Part shown: one piece after another, positions 26,298-35,254 of the stretch | Position numbering within the stretch: the first letter of the stretch is position 1 | Layout of the letters: each line of letters begins with the position of its first letter | Source of the DNA: JAVJST01 sp965229715 | GTDB taxonomy: Bacteria; Pseudomonadota; Alphaproteobacteria; Rhodospirillales; Casp-alpha2 | Assembly: GCA_965229715.1 (NCBI GenBank) | Contig: CBDDJL010000002.1 | Span: 1,550,001 to 1,614,000, forward strand | Length of the DNA stretch: 64,000 bases | Direction: 5' to 3' | The notes under the pieces: generated by a model | Seen by the model: the letters and a program-made list of their open reading frames with translations, nothing else | The model's database searches: none | What the model was told of the DNA's origin: nothing | Program-made: the position numbers and the translations under genes

Positions 26298-27521
26298 TTA
26301 CCCCCCGAAGAATGCCCGGTCGACCAAGGTGCGGAGTTCCTCGCGGATCGGATACTGCGAGGATGGAAACAATTGCGTCATGAAAATGACGGTGATGTCG
26401 CGAACCGGGTCGATCCAGAACGCTGTGCTCGCCGCACCGCCCCAGAAGTATTCGCCTGACGAGGTGCGTATCCCGGCGCGGGCGGGGTCGATGACGACAC
26501 CGAACCCGAGCCCGAAGCCGACGCCACGATAGCTGGTCTCGCTGAATGTCACCTCGCCCATGCTTTCGATGTCGCCGCCAATCTGGTTCGCCGTCATCCG
26601 TTCGATCGTTTCTTCCTGCAACAGACGGACACCGTCGACCTCGCCCTTGCGCCGAAGAAACTCGGTGAACCGGAAGTAATCCGACATCGTCGAAACCAGC
26701 CCGCCACCGCCATGGCAGCGCTTGACCGGTGCACGATTGCGACTCGCTTCGGCGGTTTCCATAACGGTGAAGCGGTCGCCGACCTTGTATTTACAGAGGG
26801 TTGCGAAACGGTCGACTTTCCCCTCCGGGATAGCGAAAGCGGTATCGGTCAGGCCGAGCGGGTCAATGATTCGATCTGCGAAGACGTCATCCAGTCGCGC
26901 ACTTTCGATCACCTCGATAACCCGCCCGAGCAGGTCCGTCGAAACGCCATAATTCCAACGGCTGCCGGGCTGGAACAGGAGTGGTACCTTGGCCAGTTCG
27001 TCCGCCCACACATCGAGTGGCGTGCCCTGTGGGTTGAGGTCGAAATCGCCCGCAGCATACGGTTCCGATAGCGGTGAGTCCGGATCGAACGTGCCGTACG
27101 TCAATCCTGACGTGTGGGTCATCAAATGACGGATCGTCAGCGGCGTTTCGAGATCGGTGACGTCATCGACGGCGGCCTTGGGATGGCTCAGAACCGGTGT
27201 ATCGGCGAAGGCGGGCACGTAGTCGGCAACGTTATCGTCGAGGCTTAGGCGGCCTTCCTCGACAAGAATCATCGCGGCGACCGAGGTCAGCGGCTTGGTC
27301 ATTGAGAAAATCCGAAAGATCGTGTCGTCGACGAGCGGCTTTCCGTGTTCGACATCCGCTTGGCCGTGCTTGTCGTAGAAAACGATATCCCCGTGTCGCG
27401 AAATCAGGGTCATGGCGCAGGGTAACTTGCCATCGTCAACGTAACCGCGCGCCCAAAGAGCGATATCTTCGAGGCGGTCCGGTTCGAAGCAGAGCAGTTT
27501 TGGATCCCTGGTGATCCTCAT
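26298..27521 (-). CDS. Class C beta-lactamase-family serine hydrolase
   Basis: This 407-residue protein has the SxxK nucleophile motif SMTK in FRIFSMTKPLTS and the YxS/N-type motif in WNYGVSTDLLG, followed by GGGGLVSTMSDYFRF and a late WGGAASTAFW motif. It fits the esterase/EstB and penicillin-binding-like branch rather than a true beta-lactamase. No signal peptide is visible, so it may be cytoplasmic. The substrate is unknown. The ATG at 27521 overlaps the stop of the QueF-like gene (ATGA); a longer frame reaching 27707 would bury that gene. Confidence 0.87.
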   Translation of the reverse strand: MRITRDPKLLCFEPDRLEDIALWARGYVDDGKLPCAMTLISRHGDIVFYDKHGQADVEHGKPLVDDTIFRIFSMTKPLTSVAAMILVEEGRLSLDDNVADYVPAFADTPVLSHPKAAVDDVTDLETPLTIRHLMTHTSGLTYGTFDPDSPLSEPYAAGDFDLNPQGTPLDVWADELAKVPLLFQPGSRWNYGVSTDLLGRVIEVIESARLDDVFADRIIDPLGLTDTAFAIPEGKVDRFATLCKYKVGDRFTVMETAEASRNRAPVKRCHGGGGLVSTMSDYFRFTEFLRRKGEVDGVRLLQEETIERMTANQIGGDIESMGEVTFSETSYRGVGFGLGFGVVIDPARAGIRTSSGEYFWGGAASTAFWIDPVRDITVIFMTQLFPSSQYPIREELRTLVDRAFFGG

Positions 27522-27916
27522 GAGGCGCCGCCGACGATACGTTCCAGCATGATCAATCCTTCTTTGTCTTCCCAGTTTGGTTGCCGGTCGCTGACGGTTA
27601 CTCGATGGCAGCCGTTTTCGTCGACGGAAACGGTAACCGCGCACCAGCGCGGTATGATGACATCGGCGATATCGCCAAGCAGCAATGCTGCGATATCCTC
27701 GAGGCATCTGACCGGTTGTTCGGCGACGGTGTCCAGATAAGCATTCCAGGCGCTGGTCTCAACCACGCAACGGTCAGGCACGTAGCGAACCGCGATGTCC
27801 ACGGTGCAGCCCAGCGCCTCGAGCCGGCGGGAATCGGTGAGGGTTACCAGAAAGTCCGATCGGGGGTCGGCGCTGTCGACAGTGGCGATCAGTTCCCGGC
27901 GCTTGCGAGTGTCCAT
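27518..27916 (-). CDS. QueF-like T-fold protein, catalytic Cys apparently missing
   Basis: This 132-residue protein resembles the core of preQ1 reductase QueF: AVRYVPDRCVVETSAWNAYL aligns with the family's YIPD..VESKSLKLYL segment, followed by a LEDIAALLLGDI helix and PRWCAVTVSV strand. The upstream segment where QueF has its catalytic Cys (PxTGQPDF) is replaced (SADPRSDFLVTL), so reduction of preQ0 is doubtful. It overlaps the hydrolase gene by 4 bp and lies 36 bp after the fliK-like gene, so it may sit at the tail of the flagellar transcript. The assignment is mine by eye and needs a profile search. Confidence 0.5.
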   Translation of the reverse strand: MDTRKRRELIATVDSADPRSDFLVTLTDSRRLEALGCTVDIAVRYVPDRCVVETSAWNAYLDTVAEQPVRCLEDIAALLLGDIADVIIPRWCAVTVSVDENGCHRVTVSDRQPNWEDKEGLIMLERIVGGAS

Positions 27917-27952
27917 GGCGCGAGACTACCCGCTCTCATGCGGTCTGTCAGG

Positions 27953-29578
27953 TCAGACCATAATGCCGCCGTCGGCGCGCGGTTTATCCACTGGCGCCGC
28001 ATCGATCAAGGCATCTGGAGCGGCGCGGAACGACAACCCGCCCGATAGACCGATCGTTTCATTAGAGGCGGCGAAGATACCGAGAATATCACGGCGGAAA
28101 CGTTCAGGTAGGATCGATTCAGTGCGTACCAGCATGTCGAAACGCCGTGCGCCGACGTCGATCAGGCCATCGAGTTGCAGCCGCCCGATACTGGTCATGG
28201 TCAGATCGACGACGAATCGGGTTTCCTTGCCGTCGTCCTGTGCATCATCCTGGTCACCGTCGTCGCGAACCAGCAGCCTGATCTGTTCGATACCGTCGCC
28301 GTGGAAGGGAATAGGCAGAACCCGCCAGTCTCCGGTCGGTCGAACCGGCGCCGGCTCGCCATCGTCGGTGCTGCCTGCGAGAAGCCGGACATCGGATTGC
28401 AGGCGGCGGAGAACGTCCACATTGGCGCGGCCAGCCTCGCGTATCGCGGTCTCGCCCAGCCAGGATTTGAGATCGCCCCCCTTGAGAGCGCTCAGAAGAA
28501 AGATCAATGTGGCGCTGAGCTTGGCGTCGGCTTGCGGCATGATCACGGAATTGATCTGGTGCGCGAGTGCCGGCGACCGGTCGGCGATAGCGGCAAGTGT
28601 CTCGTCGAGCGCCGGCCACGAGCGGATGGCCGTGAGCGCCGCCCTGCCATCGGCAATAGGCAGTTGCGGCCGGGCGTCGGGCGGGGTTGGTGGAAGTTCG
28701 AGCTTGAATACAATCTCGGCGCCCTTGGGCAGTGGCGGTGCGTTTTCGATGGCAACCGGGCCGGCGGGAGTCTGTGCGATCGGCTGCCCCGTCGGGGTTG
28801 CTCCCGTGATAACGGCAGGAACCGTCTGCCCGGCAGTGGAGACAAGGCCCGGACCAATGGTTACGGGTGCGATGGGTTTCGGATCGATCGACTGAATAGT
28901 GAGGCTAATCCGGCTTCCAGCTGCGAGCGCTGGCTGTTGTGTAGGTTGCGTCGGCGCCGCTAACGGTTTGTTGGCCGTGACGCCGGGCGTGGCCGGTCCC
29001 TGCGGAACGGCGGGCGGCGCTGAGGCGGGGGGCGCAGCGGGCGTTGACGGTATCGGCGCAGAAGGTGTTGCAGACGCTCCGGTTGCCGGCGCGACCGTAC
29101 TGTTCGGCATCCCCGGCCCGCCAGACGGTGCCGACGCCTGCAGGAGCACGGCCGTAACGCTCTGCCCAACGGACAGATTGAAGGTCGCGGGCGTAATACC
29201 CGGTGCAGGAGCGGGCGCTTGAGATTGCGTTGAACCCTGTGCGCCGGCGGCCAAGGCCGGCGCGCCGGGGACTGGCCTGCCGGCAATCTCGATGAGCTGC
29301 AAGACCACCGTTGGTGCCGATGCAGGTCGCGGTTGTACCAGCAGAGTGATAGGTTGTTGCACTTTGAGAGGCGTGGAAGTTGCGGCCTGAAGGATTCCGT
29401 ATGGAGTTTGCAGTTCGATGATCGGGCCAGGCCGCAATGCGGCAACTGTTGCTTCCAGCGAGGCGCCGGTCGGTAAGGCGATCAGGTCCGGAGGTGGTTG
29501 TGTCACCGTGACCGTCGGTGCCGACCCCGCCGCAGACGGTGGCGCGATTGGGGCGGTCGGCGGCGGTACGGTGCTCAT
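27953..29578 (-). CDS. FliK-like hook-length-control protein, second copy
   Basis: This is a 541-residue protein. Residues about 1-300 are Pro/Ala/Gln-rich and disordered-looking. The C-terminal 150 residues contain the FliK-type pattern: a strand-rich FVVDLTMTSIGRLQLDGLI segment followed by FDMLVRTESILPERFR and an amphipathic tail. This matches the Flg_hook domain layout. The start at 29578 (MSTVPPPTAPI) is 17 bp after flhG; the longer frame would overlap flhG. A typical FliK is encoded at 43207-44949, so this one may have another length-control or export-switch role. Confidence 0.65.
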   Translation of the reverse strand: MSTVPPPTAPIAPPSAAGSAPTVTVTQPPPDLIALPTGASLEATVAALRPGPIIELQTPYGILQAATSTPLKVQQPITLLVQPRPASAPTVVLQLIEIAGRPVPGAPALAAGAQGSTQSQAPAPAPGITPATFNLSVGQSVTAVLLQASAPSGGPGMPNSTVAPATGASATPSAPIPSTPAAPPASAPPAVPQGPATPGVTANKPLAAPTQPTQQPALAAGSRISLTIQSIDPKPIAPVTIGPGLVSTAGQTVPAVITGATPTGQPIAQTPAGPVAIENAPPLPKGAEIVFKLELPPTPPDARPQLPIADGRAALTAIRSWPALDETLAAIADRSPALAHQINSVIMPQADAKLSATLIFLLSALKGGDLKSWLGETAIREAGRANVDVLRRLQSDVRLLAGSTDDGEPAPVRPTGDWRVLPIPFHGDGIEQIRLLVRDDGDQDDAQDDGKETRFVVDLTMTSIGRLQLDGLIDVGARRFDMLVRTESILPERFRRDILGIFAASNETIGLSGGLSFRAAPDALIDAAPVDKPRADGGIMV

Positions 29579-29595
29579 GACGGGTTCCTGACGGG

Positions 29596-30393
29596 TCAGC
29601 CGCTCAGGGATTCGAGAACTTCGGTTGCGATCTGCTCGACATCGCTGGCTGCTTCGGCATTCGGATAGCGGGTCAGGATCGATGTCTGGCTGCGGATTGC
29701 CTCTCGCACCTTGTCGTCGCGGCGGATGATGCCGAGCAACGGCGGCGAGAAATTCAAGAAGCCCTGGCACGCCTTCAGTAGTGTATTATACGTGCGTTCG
29801 CCTTCGCGCGTCGAATTGACCATGTTGGCGACGACGCGGATATCGGCTTCCGGACGTTCGTTGTGCGAGACCTTGATGAACGCATAGGCATCGGTCAGTG
29901 ATGTGGGTTCGTCGGTAAACACGACAATGCAATGCCCTGCGTAGTTGGCCATGATCCGGACCGTTCGTTCGATACCTGCACCGAGATCGACCAGCACAGC
30001 GTCGTAGTCGGGGGCGAGTTGCGCAAGATCGTCGGCCAGTGTGCGGACCCGGCTGGTTGGCAGGTCGGCAAGCGCGCCAGAGCCGGACCGTCCGGCAATC
30101 ACGTCGAAACCACCCGCATCGAAACGGGAAACGGCCTGGCCCATAGTCAGCTTGCCGCCGATGATGCCGCCCAGATCGTTCTTCACGGTCAGGCCGAGCT
30201 GTACGTCGAGATTGGCGAGGCCGAGATCACCGTCGAACAGCAGGACGCGCTTGTCGCGGTTGGCCAGCGCGTGCGCCAAGGTGATCGAAAACCATGTCTT
30301 GCCGACGCCACCCTTGCCCGACGCGATAGCGATCATGTTGCGGCCCTTGGCGCGGGTCTTGGCATCCGGTTTTGGCAGGGGCGGTTCGTTCAT
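29596..30393 (-). CDS. flhG: MinD/ParA-type ATPase FlhG (FleN)
   Basis: FlhG ATPases limit flagellar number and act with the C-ring and FlhF. The 265-residue protein has the deviant Walker A GKGGVGKT (residues about 26-33), FDGDLGLANLDVQLG, and a conserved C-terminal amphipathic region without extra domains. It lies 44 bp after flhA in the same operon. No flhF lies between flhA and flhG, where it is usually found. Confidence 0.92.
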   Translation of the reverse strand: MNEPPLPKPDAKTRAKGRNMIAIASGKGGVGKTWFSITLAHALANRDKRVLLFDGDLGLANLDVQLGLTVKNDLGGIIGGKLTMGQAVSRFDAGGFDVIAGRSGSGALADLPTSRVRTLADDLAQLAPDYDAVLVDLGAGIERTVRIMANYAGHCIVVFTDEPTSLTDAYAFIKVSHNERPEADIRVVANMVNSTREGERTYNTLLKACQGFLNFSPPLLGIIRRDDKVREAIRSQTSILTRYPNAEAASDVEQIATEVLESLSG

Positions 30394-30437
30394 CTGGTTT
30401 GCTCACATCGGCCGCGCAACATGCGGCGCATCCGGTC

Positions 30438-32594
30438 TCAGATCTGGCCGACCGTCTTGACCTTGGCTTTCGGGTAAACCTCGTTTTGCGACATCACGGC
30501 CGTCGTCGGACGGAATCGTTCAACGATCGATCGGACGTAAGGACGAATCGACGGACTCGTCAGCAGCACCGGCGTCTCGCCCATCATCGCCTGGCGCTCG
30601 AACGTACCGCGAAGCGCGGTGATGAACTCCTGCAATTTACTGGGGGCGAGCGAGAGTTGCCGATCGTCGCCCTGGCCGATCAAGGATTCGGCGAAGGTTT
30701 GTTCCCATTGCGGTGACAGCGTGACCAGTGGGATGACGCCCTCTTCGTTCTCGTTCATGTCGCTGATCTGGCGCGCCAATCGTGCGCGAACGTGCTCGGT
30801 GATCATCAGCACGTTGCGGGTCTGATTGCCGGCTTCCGAGATCGCTTCGAGAATCGTCGGCAAATCGCGAACCGAGACACGCTCCGAGAGCAGGTTCTGC
30901 AAGACTCGCTGCAGGCCGCCGACGGTGATGGTGCCGGGCACCAGGTCGCCGATCAGTTTCTGGTGATCCTTGTCCAGCTCATCGAGCAACTTCTGGGTTT
31001 CCGAATAGCTCAGAAGTTCGGACATGTTGTCCTTGATGACCTCGGTCAGATGCGTCGTGATCACGGTTGCCGGATCGACGACCGTATAGCCACGGAACAG
31101 CGCTTCTTCACGGCTCGACTCCTCGATCCACATAGCGGGTAGGCCAAATGTCGGTTCCTGTGTTTTCTCGCCCTGCAGCGTGATGTCCTCGCCGCGTGGA
31201 TCCATGACAAGCAGCTGGTTCGGCCGCAGGTCACCCTTGCCGGCCTCAATTTCCTTGACCCGAAGGACATAACTGTTCGCCGGCAATTGCATGTTGTCCT
31301 GAATGCGGACACTCGGCATGACGAAGCCGACATCGGATGCAAGCTGGCGACGCAGGGCCTTGATCTGATCGGTCAGGCGCTGGCCGTCGCGCGGCGCGTT
31401 AATCAGGGTCAGCAGGCCGTAGCCCATTTCGAGGCGTAAGTAGTCTATCTTCAGGGACGCCGATATGGGTTCCTCGACGGGCGCGGGCGCTTCCTTCTCC
31501 AGCGCCTTCACCTCGCGTTCCTTTTCCGCGAGAATTTGTTGATTCTCGCGCTGTACGAAATAGGCGATACCGCCTGTCGCGGCGGCCAACAGGAGAAACG
31601 GCAGCGACGGAATGCCCGGCAGAATGGAAAGCGATGCCATCAGGAGCGAGACCATGCCCATTGCGCGGGGCTGGCGGCCCATCTGATCGAACAGCGCCTT
31701 TTCGGTATTGCCGGAGATGCCGGCCTTGGTCACGACCATGCCGGCAGCGGTCGAGACGATCAGCGCCGGGATTTGCGTAACAAGACCGTCACCGACTGTC
31801 AGTCGCGTGTAAGTGTCGGCGGCATCGGCGAACCCCATATCGTTTTGGGCGACACCGATGATCATGCCGCCAATCACGTTGATGAATGTGATCAGCAGGC
31901 CGGCGATGGCATCGCCGCGCACGAACTTGGCGGCACCATCCATGGCGCCGAAGAAAGTGCTTTCTTCCTCCAACGTACGACGCCGGGTTCGTGCCTCGTC
32001 TTCGTCGATCAAACCGGCGGTCAGATCGGCGTCGATCGCCATTTGCTTGCCGGGCATGGCATCCAGCGTGAAGCGCGCCGAAACTTCGGCAATACGGCCG
32101 GAACCCTTGGTTATCACGATGAAATTCACGATCACCAAAATGCTGAAAACGATGATGCCGATAACAAAGTTGCCGCTCATGACGAAGCCGCCGAAGGCTT
32201 CGATGACGCGGCCGGCCGCATCGGTGCCGGTATGACCGTCAGCCAGGATCAGGCGCGTCGATGCGAGGTTGAGCGACAATCGGATCATCGTCGCCAAAAG
32301 CAGGACCGTCGGAAACGCGCTGAATTCAAGTGGGCGCTGAATGAACAACGCCGTCATCAGAATCAACACCGAAAATGTGATCGAAATCGCCAGTGCGAAA
32401 TCGAGCATCCATTTTGGCATCGGCAGGATCAGCACGACCAGGATCGCGACCACGGCGAATGCGAGTCCGAGATCGCCGCGGCGGACCGTGTTCCATATCT
32501 GCTCGCCGGCGCCGGTCATGACGGCCATGGGGACGCCACCGGCCTGCTCGGTTGCGCTGGGCGTCGTGGAAGATTCCGATGAGGCCTCGGCCAT
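30438..32594 (-). CDS. flhA: Flagellar export gate protein FlhA
   Basis: FlhA is the main export-gate component, with about eight N-terminal membrane helices (residues about 40-330, for example LGLAFAVVAILVVLILPMPKW) and a C-terminal cytoplasmic docking domain. The FHIPEP-family region is clear: AEVSARFTLDAMPGKQMAID and QNDMGFADAADTYTRLT. The 718 residues match the usual size. The gene is 50 bp downstream of flbD and 44 bp upstream of flhG. Confidence 0.97.
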   Translation of the reverse strand: MAEASSESSTTPSATEQAGGVPMAVMTGAGEQIWNTVRRGDLGLAFAVVAILVVLILPMPKWMLDFALAISITFSVLILMTALFIQRPLEFSAFPTVLLLATMIRLSLNLASTRLILADGHTGTDAAGRVIEAFGGFVMSGNFVIGIIVFSILVIVNFIVITKGSGRIAEVSARFTLDAMPGKQMAIDADLTAGLIDEDEARTRRRTLEEESTFFGAMDGAAKFVRGDAIAGLLITFINVIGGMIIGVAQNDMGFADAADTYTRLTVGDGLVTQIPALIVSTAAGMVVTKAGISGNTEKALFDQMGRQPRAMGMVSLLMASLSILPGIPSLPFLLLAAATGGIAYFVQRENQQILAEKEREVKALEKEAPAPVEEPISASLKIDYLRLEMGYGLLTLINAPRDGQRLTDQIKALRRQLASDVGFVMPSVRIQDNMQLPANSYVLRVKEIEAGKGDLRPNQLLVMDPRGEDITLQGEKTQEPTFGLPAMWIEESSREEALFRGYTVVDPATVITTHLTEVIKDNMSELLSYSETQKLLDELDKDHQKLIGDLVPGTITVGGLQRVLQNLLSERVSVRDLPTILEAISEAGNQTRNVLMITEHVRARLARQISDMNENEEGVIPLVTLSPQWEQTFAESLIGQGDDRQLSLAPSKLQEFITALRGTFERQAMMGETPVLLTSPSIRPYVRSIVERFRPTTAVMSQNEVYPKAKVKTVGQI

Positions 32595-32643
32595 GGCTTG
32601 TAATCTGCTCTCTTGCGGTCAGGCGGTCGTTTTAGTGGTCATA

Positions 32644-33993
32644 TCAGGCCGGCGAGCGTTCTTCGCCGGGTTGCGGTACGGCGATCCCCTGCTCGGCATA
32701 AAGCTTCAGCTTGTTCCGTAGCGTCCGGATGGAAATTCCGAGAATATTCGCGGCATGGGTTCGGTTGCCGAGGCAGTGATCGAGAGTCTGAATGATGAGT
32801 TGTCGCTCAACATCGGCGACGGTACGGCCGACCAATGCGGGATCGCTGTTGTCGGGCACGCCGCCGCTATCGGCGGGTCGGCCGCTGTCGCCTAGCCGGC
32901 TTTGCAGCATGATGGCATCGCCATCGATCAGCGAGCCCGATGCGAGCAGTACTGCCCGATGCATGGTGTTTTCGAGCTCGCGAACGTTGCCGGGCCAATC
33001 GTAGGCCTTGAGCCTGGTCATCGCCTCATCGCTGATCTCACGATCGTCGATTGCATTGGCCTCGGCATACTTGCGCGCGAAAAACCGGGCGAGCTCGGGA
33101 ATGTCGTCCGGGCGATCCCTGAGCGCCGGCATCAACAGGCTCATCACATTCAATCTGAAGTAAAGATCTTCGCGAAATTGACCTTCACGAATTGACTCTT
33201 CCATGTCGCGGTTCGAAGTCGCCAGGATGCGGACATCGACCTTGACCGGCTTGTTAGAGCCGATCCGGTCGATCTCGCGCTCCTGCAGCGCACGCAGCAA
33301 CTTGGCCTGCAGGCGTGGGTCCATCTCGCTGATTTCATCGAGCAGGAGGGTGCCGCCGTCAGCTTCCTCGAACTTGCCGATACGCCGTGCGACGGCGCCG
33401 GTAAAGGCCCCGCGCTCATGACCGAAAAGCTCCGACTCCAAGAGATTTTCTGGAATCGCGGCGCAGTTGACGGCGACGAAGCGACGGTCCTTGCGCTTGC
33501 TTTTCATATGGATGTGGCGCGCGATCATCTCCTTGCCGGTACCGGACGGGCCGGTGATAAGGATACTGGCATCGCTCGGCGCAACCTGATCGGCGAGCTT
33601 CATGACTTCGGCTGTTTTCTTGTCGGCAAAGACGATTTTATCGTCATCCTCGGCGACGGCGGTTAGCACGGCGGCGATCAGTTCTGCATCCGGTGGGAGG
33701 GGGATGTATTCCTTGGCGCCGGCTTTGATCGCGCGGACCGCAGCCTGGCTGTCGGTGCCGACACCGCAGGCAACAACCGGAACGCTCATCCGTTCGGCAA
33801 CCATGCCGTCGATCAGTTCGGCAATCTTCTGTTCGACGTCGATCATGATGAGGTTGGCGCCGTCGCCGCTGCGCAGGGCTTCGAGACCGCCGTCGATCGT
33901 GTCGACTTGCGACACTTGCGCGCCACGCTGGATGGCGATCTGGCTGGCGGCGCCGATTTGCCCGCCGAGGCTGCCGATGATCAGAACACGCAT
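32644..33993 (-). CDS. flbD: Sigma-54-dependent flagellar activator, FlbD type
   Basis: This 449-residue regulator has a receiver-like domain (1-115), an AAA+ sigma-54 interaction domain with Walker A GPSGTGKE (148-155), GAFTGA (195-200) and DE (219-220), and a Fis-like helix-turn-helix at the C-terminus (TLRNKLKLYAEQG). The receiver lacks the N-terminal acidic pair (MRVLIIGSLGG) although D52 remains, as expected for FlbD proteins that work with FliX rather than by ordinary phosphorylation. It should drive late flagellar promoters such as the sigma-54 site before fliK. Confidence 0.93.
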   Translation of the reverse strand: MRVLIIGSLGGQIGAASQIAIQRGAQVSQVDTIDGGLEALRSGDGANLIMIDVEQKIAELIDGMVAERMSVPVVACGVGTDSQAAVRAIKAGAKEYIPLPPDAELIAAVLTAVAEDDDKIVFADKKTAEVMKLADQVAPSDASILITGPSGTGKEMIARHIHMKSKRKDRRFVAVNCAAIPENLLESELFGHERGAFTGAVARRIGKFEEADGGTLLLDEISEMDPRLQAKLLRALQEREIDRIGSNKPVKVDVRILATSNRDMEESIREGQFREDLYFRLNVMSLLMPALRDRPDDIPELARFFARKYAEANAIDDREISDEAMTRLKAYDWPGNVRELENTMHRAVLLASGSLIDGDAIMLQSRLGDSGRPADSGGVPDNSDPALVGRTVADVERQLIIQTLDHCLGNRTHAANILGISIRTLRNKLKLYAEQGIAVPQPGEERSPA

Positions 33994-34010
33994 GCGAGCG
34001 GCCTCATTCC

Positions 34011-34823
34011 CTAGTCGAAGTACGTGACGCGATCCGCCGGTGGCAGGATCGAATTGATGTTCATTTCCAAGCGGCGCGGGTTCTCCTGACGGCCGATCGA
34101 CGCCGCACCCATCATGTGGATGTTGCTGATCATCGCCTCGCCGGTGGCATTGCGTTCGAGTTTCGCGGCGAGCGGCAGAAACACCATATTGGCGAGCACG
34201 GCGCCGTAAAACGTCGTCAACAAGGCGACAGCCATGCTCGGGCCGATGGTGCTTGGATCCTGTAGGTTACCGAGCATCTGCACGAGGCCGATCAGGGTCC
34301 CGATAAGTCCCATCGCCGGCGAGAACTCGGCCATGCGGCGCAGCACATTGGCGGATCGTTGATGGCGATGAATTGTCGCCTGTAACTCACGGCGCAGAAT
34401 AGCCTCGATTTCCTCACCCGGGGTGCCGTCAACGACCATCGTGATACCCTGTTCGAGTACCGGATCGGATTTCAACTGCTCGAGTGCGTTCTGCAGTGCA
34501 AGGACGCCTGAGCGGCGGGCGACCTCCGACATCTGCAAAACCTGAATTGCAGCCTCATAGGGCTCTCGCTTGGTCTGGGTTACGGTGCTTGCCGCGATTC
34601 CGATGGTGCGGAAAACCTCGCCAAACGAATAGCAGGCGATGGTGACGGCGAGAGTCCCACCGATGACGATCAGTACCGCTGGCAGATTGATAAACGACTC
34701 CGGCGACCCGCCCAGCGCAATAGCGGTCGTAATGAGGGCAAAACCGCCGAGCAGGCCGACGATGGTTGCAGCATCGAGGCCTGTTCGGGGCGGTGCGACG
34801 GGAAGGCGGAGTTCTTCGGCCAT
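34011..34823 (-). CDS. motA: Flagellar motor stator protein MotA
   Basis: This 270-residue membrane protein has two N-terminal helices (TIVGLLGGFALITTAIAL and LPAVLIVIGGTLAVTIACY), a cytoplasmic loop with charged residues, and two C-terminal helices around PAMGLIGTLIGLVQML. This is the MotA/PomA layout. With MotB it forms the ion channel that drives rotation. motB is not adjacent, which is common for this gene order. The gene is 8 bp after fliN and 17 bp before flbD. Confidence 0.94.
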   Translation of the reverse strand: MAEELRLPVAPPRTGLDAATIVGLLGGFALITTAIALGGSPESFINLPAVLIVIGGTLAVTIACYSFGEVFRTIGIAASTVTQTKREPYEAAIQVLQMSEVARRSGVLALQNALEQLKSDPVLEQGITMVVDGTPGEEIEAILRRELQATIHRHQRSANVLRRMAEFSPAMGLIGTLIGLVQMLGNLQDPSTIGPSMAVALLTTFYGAVLANMVFLPLAAKLERNATGEAMISNIHMMGAASIGRQENPRRLEMNINSILPPADRVTYFD

Positions 34824-34831
34824 GCCGTTCG

Positions 34832-35239
34832 TCAGGTCCTGTCAGCCTTGACGATTTCCGTCATGGTAATGCCCAGCCGGTCCTCGACGACAACGACCTC
34901 GCCGCGAGCGACGAGGCGGTTGTTGACATAGATATCGATGGCTTCCCCGACCTTGCGGTCGAGTTCAACGACCGCGCCGCGTCCCAATTTGAGCAATTGG
35001 CTTACTTGCATCGTGGCCTTGCCGAGAACGGCGGATACCTTGACCGGAATGTCGTAGACGGCCTCCAGGTCCTTGGCGCTTCGCGGAAGATCGCCGTATT
35101 CGGTCATCGCCTCGCCGATATTCTCCGGATCGTCGTCTGCCGGTGCTTCGGCCGGTACGGCGTCGGTTTCGGTTTCGGCTTCGTCTGGCGCGTCTTCGCC
35201 ATCGAACTCCGAGAGATTTAGATCGCTTTCTTCGGCCAT
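34832..35239 (-). CDS. fliN: Flagellar motor switch protein FliN
   Basis: The 135-residue protein has an acidic N-terminal half (residues 1-55) and the SpoA/FliN fold at the C-terminus: VYDIPVKVSAVLGKATMQVS, LLKLGRGAVVELDRKVGEAI and VVVEDRLGITMTEIV. FliN forms the lower C-ring and binds FliH to dock the export ATPase. It sits between fliH and motA with short gaps. Confidence 0.95.
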   Translation of the reverse strand: MAEESDLNLSEFDGEDAPDEAETETDAVPAEAPADDDPENIGEAMTEYGDLPRSAKDLEAVYDIPVKVSAVLGKATMQVSQLLKLGRGAVVELDRKVGEAIDIYVNNRLVARGEVVVVEDRLGITMTEIVKADRT

Positions 35240-35254
35240 TCTTTCCTCCTGATC

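Noticed and set aside
26298..27707. Longer form of the serine hydrolase starting at 27707
   Set aside because: The extra 62 residues are Arg-rich antisense-like sequence overlapping the QueF-like gene. The ATGA overlap at 27521 supports the shorter start.
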